Shown piece after piece: positions 12,630 to 14,649 of a DNA stretch of 14,649 nt. The position numbers and the translations under genes are program-made. The stretch comes from DAIRGB01 sp036794765 (GTDB lineage Bacteria; Patescibacteriota; JAHJAL01): contig DAIRGB010000020.1 of assembly GCA_036794765.1 (NCBI GenBank), forward strand, positions 1 to 14,649, in the 5' to 3' direction. Under the pieces are notes generated by a model that was given only the letters and a program-made list of their open reading frames with translations, did not search any database and had not been told where the DNA came from. Position 1 is the first letter of the stretch; each line of letters opens with the position of its first letter.

Positions 12630-12833
12630 AATTCTTAATTTTTAATTCTTAATTTTCAAACATAAAAAAGTGTCATCCTGGAACTGAAAGGTAATCCGCT
12701 TCAATATCCAGGATCCATTTCCATATTTTAATACATTTTTTTCTTTCTGGATTCTGGATGTCGAAGCGCGATTACGCTTTCGGCTCCAGAATGACACTTT
12801 TGTTTAAAAATTAAAAATTAGAAATTAGAAATT
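12630..12833. repeat. Composite element: 4 x 7-bp mirrored arms around a long inverted repeat
   Basis: The left arm is four tandem heptamers (AATTCTT, AATTTTT types; 12630-12657) plus AAAC (12658-12661). The right arm is GTTT (12802-12805) plus four heptamers (AAAAATT, AGAAATT types; 12806-12833). The centre is the inverted-repeat element at 12665-12801. The composite fills the 212-bp gap between two same-strand genes almost completely: 5 bp remain before the rnhA ATG and 3 bp after the stop at 12837. Confidence 0.85.
12665..12801. repeat. MITE-like inverted-repeat element
   Basis: Two arms of about 50 bp are imperfect reverse complements (roughly 85% by eye, two single-base gaps). The outer ends are AAAAGTGTCAT (left) and ATGACACTTTT (right). 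The arms run inward to GGATCC (about 12711-12716) and GGATTC (12749-12754), around a spacer of about 33 bp rich in T. There is no coding capacity. It resembles the small non-autonomous hairpin repeats ending in 'gaatgacac' seen in many bacterial genomes; membership in a named family is not established here. Confidence 0.8.
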
Positions 12834-12836
12834 TTT

Positions 12837-13538
12837 TTACGTGTTTGTCTTAAAAAACTCCCCCTGACTGTTTTTAAACGCTTGTACTTTTTTTATCACC
12901 AACTCTAAATCCTGCGCATATCCCTCGTATTCGGATAATGACTTTTTTGCTTCAACTTCTTGTCCCCTATCGGCTGATCTCGAAGCATATGCTAAAGATT
13001 TAGACATTTTTTCTCCAAGTTTGGCAGCTTCTTCCAAATTGGCAAAATAACTCTTGAAGGTTTGATTTTGATCTCCCAGATCAACCCCTCCCAATTCATA
13101 GGCATAGTCAATAAGCTGATTAAAATCATCTTCGGCTATTTTTGATGTATCATTGGCCTCCGAAAAATTACCATTATTAAAACTATTTTCCGCCTTTATT
13201 AACTCATTGGTGGCAGCCACCAAAGCCTGATCATATTTTACTTTAACCTGATTGAAACCGGCCAATCTCTCCTGTTCCTTAACAACAGAAGTATTTGGCG
13301 CTCCTTTGACCACCAAAAAAACTATCACACCAAGTGCAACCGTGATCAAAGTCACCATCAAAACAGTCCACCAAGCATTGTATTTTAAGCGAGGATCAGT
13401 AGCATGAAAAACTACATCTCCCAATTCATCCTTTTTATCCTTTTCCAATCTTTGTTTCAATCGATTGGCCAACTCGTCCTTGCGATCATCGTTGCCCATC
13501 TTTATTTCTATGTCACTACCCTTGTTTTCATTTTCCAT
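12837..13538 (-). CDS. Single-pass membrane protein with helical outer domain, unknown function
   Basis: A 233-residue protein. A charged N-terminal part (1-54) includes a KDELANRLKQRLEKDKKDE helix. Then comes one strong membrane segment at about 56-78 (WWTVLMVTLITVALGVIVFLVV). The remaining 155 residues are acidic and helical (LIKAENSFNNGNFSEANDTSKIAEDDF and similar) with tetratricopeptide-like spacing but no clear repeat consensus. Expected topology is N-terminus inside and C-terminal domain outside. No family is recognised. The ATG at 13536-13538 has no Shine-Dalgarno and is 5 bp from a repeat arm (13544), exactly as in rnhA. It lies between elp3 and rnhA on the same strand, separated from both by mirrored repeats. 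A link to RNA or DNA metabolism is not implied by sequence. Confidence 0.78.
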   Translation of the reverse strand: MENENKGSDIEIKMGNDDRKDELANRLKQRLEKDKKDELGDVVFHATDPRLKYNAWWTVLMVTLITVALGVIVFLVVKGAPNTSVVKEQERLAGFNQVKVKYDQALVAATNELIKAENSFNNGNFSEANDTSKIAEDDFNQLIDYAYELGGVDLGDQNQTFKSYFANLEEAAKLGEKMSKSLAYASRSADRGQEVEAKKSLSEYEGYAQDLELVIKKVQAFKNSQGEFFKTNT

Positions 13539-13543
13539 AATAG

Positions 13544-13613
13544 AATTTTTAATTTCTAATTTTTAATTTCTAAACAATATCGTTTGAAAATTAAAAATTG
13601 AAAATTAAAAATT
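13544..13613. repeat. Mirrored tandem-repeat palindrome, 4 x 7 bp per arm
   Basis: The left arm alternates AATTTTT and AATTTCT, two of each (13544-13571), then AAAC (13572-13575). A six-base centre AATATC follows (13576-13581). The right arm is GTTT (13582-13585), then GAAAATT and AAAAATT alternating, two of each (13586-13613). It occupies most of the 84-bp gap between the elp3 stop and the next ATG and can form a hairpin of about 32 bp with a few mismatches. Confidence 0.9.
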
Positions 13614-13622
13614 TCCTTTATA

Positions 13623-14649
13623 TTATACCAAATCTTTAATCATATATTCGCCAATCAATTTATATCCTGTTTTTTTATAATACTCCCTCACCCCCACTCC
13701 TGCAATTACAGCCATTTTTGTTAAACCGTTTTTTTTGGCCTCCAATTCCGCCTTTCCCATTAGTTTTTTTCCTAAACCACGATGCTGGCTACGATTATTT
13801 TCTTTCTTGTCCACACCAATAACGGTTCCGTAAGTGTGCAATTCTCTTATCAAAGCACAATCTTTTATTTCGTGGATTTTTTTGACCACCAAGTTTGTCT
13901 TTCCATCAGGAATAAACAGTCTTACTAAAGCCAAAATATTTTTTCCATCAATCGACTCATAACTTAAAAATATTTCCCGCCCTCCCAAAACCATATAACT
14001 TCTTTTAATCATTTTTAATTTTTTGACAAATTTTCCCTTGGGTTCGCGACATCTGATACATTGACAAACCGCTCCCGCCTCTTCCAACTGTTGCCGTAAA
14101 TTGGATACCTTCACCCCATCCACAATCGATTCTTGCGGTATATCACGCATAATCCGAACAATACGTACCCAAGGTGGTACAAGTTTTTTAGCTTCTTGCA
14201 AAACTCGTATAACTTGTTTATTTTTGTAGGGTTTATATCCGCCCTTTTGCCAAATCTTATACAACTGACTATCTTTTAACACTACTGTCGGATAAATTTT
14301 CAAATGATCGGGAAAAAATCCCGAGTCGGAAAATAACAATTTAAACATTTCGATATCCCGCTCGACACTACTTCCAGGCAAACCCGGCATAATATGATAA
14401 ACAATTTTAAAACCAGCCTGTCGCAAAAGTTTCGTCGCTTTCTTGATTTTTGCCACATCATGCCCCCTCTTGACCCCCAATAATACATCATCAAAAACAC
14501 TCTGTACTCCCAATTCAACCCTGGTCACTCCAAAATACCTCAATCTCTTGACTTCAGTTGGCGTCACCCAATCCGGCCTGGTCTCAATCGTCAAGCCAAT
14601 CATCCTGCAATCCGCCGTCTCATTAATCCTCTTCGCCCCCTCAAGATCA
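13623..14649 (-). CDS. elp3: Elp3-type tRNA uridine-34 modification enzyme (radical SAM/GNAT), N-terminus outside window
   Basis: The frame is open to the right edge (341 visible residues); the start and the radical-SAM CxxxCxxC-type cluster lie outside. Elp3 signatures follow in order: GLTIETRPDWVTPTEVKRL, VTRVELGVQSV, YHIMPGLPGSS, FPDHLKIYPTVVLKDS, RIVRIMRDIP, then CQCIRCREPKG, which matches the Zn-binding Cys segment of the family. The last 80 residues are an acetyltransferase domain (GVDKKENNRSQHRGLGKKLM binds acetyl-CoA; GVGVREYYKKTGYKLIGEYM closes it). It adds the carboxymethyl group to wobble U34 of tRNAs, using acetyl-CoA and S-adenosylmethionine. An in-frame ATG at 14601-14603 is internal, since Elp3 homology (KRINETADCRM) continues upstream of it. 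It is the most upstream gene of the colinear block seen here. Confidence 0.95.
   Translation of the reverse strand, partial: DLEGAKRINETADCRMIGLTIETRPDWVTPTEVKRLRYFGVTRVELGVQSVFDDVLLGVKRGHDVAKIKKATKLLRQAGFKIVYHIMPGLPGSSVERDIEMFKLLFSDSGFFPDHLKIYPTVVLKDSQLYKIWQKGGYKPYKNKQVIRVLQEAKKLVPPWVRIVRIMRDIPQESIVDGVKVSNLRQQLEEAGAVCQCIRCREPKGKFVKKLKMIKRSYMVLGGREIFLSYESIDGKNILALVRLFIPDGKTNLVVKKIHEIKDCALIRELHTYGTVIGVDKKENNRSQHRGLGKKLMGKAELEAKKNGLTKMAVIAGVGVREYYKKTGYKLIGEYMIKDLV

Noticed and set aside
14300..14603. ATG at 14601-14603 as the start of elp3
   Set aside because: Elp3 homology continues upstream to the window edge, and starting here would remove the radical-SAM cluster motif; the gene is cut by the edge.
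1..14649. tRNA, rRNA, riboswitch or transposase genes
   Set aside because: No tRNA-like GTTCRA or acceptor pattern, rRNA segment, known riboswitch core or transposase motif was recognised on either strand by eye; a covariance-model scan would be the decisive test.

Overview
The window looks like part of a Patescibacteria (Candidate Phyla Radiation) chromosome. This is inferred from AT-rich sequence with the standard code, many lineage-restricted secreted or membrane proteins beside a few conserved nucleic-acid enzymes, scarce Shine-Dalgarno sites, and intergenic DNA crowded with short palindromic repeats. No RNA gene, CRISPR array, phage or transposase was seen. Almost everything is on the minus strand; the exceptions are the glycosylase at 1581 and the small coiled-coil gene at 8723.

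Layout. 1-726 is the N-terminal part of an unrecognised protein running off the left edge, with a good promoter. 961-1396 is a small hicB-hicA toxin-antitoxin operon with its own promoter and terminator. 1581-2360 is a helix-hairpin-helix DNA glycosylase. It converges, with one base between, on a thymidylate kinase gene (2362-2975) broken by an apparent single-base deletion in an A-run. 3180-5223 is a two-gene operon of secreted proteins of unknown function, closed by a strong terminator. 5606-8101 encodes a large repeat-rich, probably membrane-anchored protein with its own promoter and terminator. Two small coiled-coil genes (8356-8565 minus, 8723-9046 plus) diverge from each other. 9094-14649 is a colinear block, in transcription order: elp3 (5' end outside the window), a single-pass membrane protein, rnhA (RNase H), and a UvrD-like helicase fused to a PD-(D/E)XK iron-sulfur nuclease.

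The most unusual content is repetitive DNA. First, a family of palindromes of about 28 bp with GTAGGGGC/GCCCCTAC ends sits in intergenic gaps, and related copies lie in frame inside the 831-residue gene, adding peptide to it. Second, all three spacers of the elp3-to-helicase block are built alike: four tandem 7- or 9-base units, AAAC, a centre, GTTT, then four mirrored units. One of these holds a long inverted-repeat element as its centre, and another supplies the helicase gene's start region.

Functionally, the recognisable genes concern DNA/RNA maintenance (glycosylase, helicase-nuclease, RNase H), nucleotide supply (broken tmk), tRNA wobble modification (elp3) and a toxin-antitoxin pair. 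The secreted and membrane genes are probably cell-surface components of unknown role.
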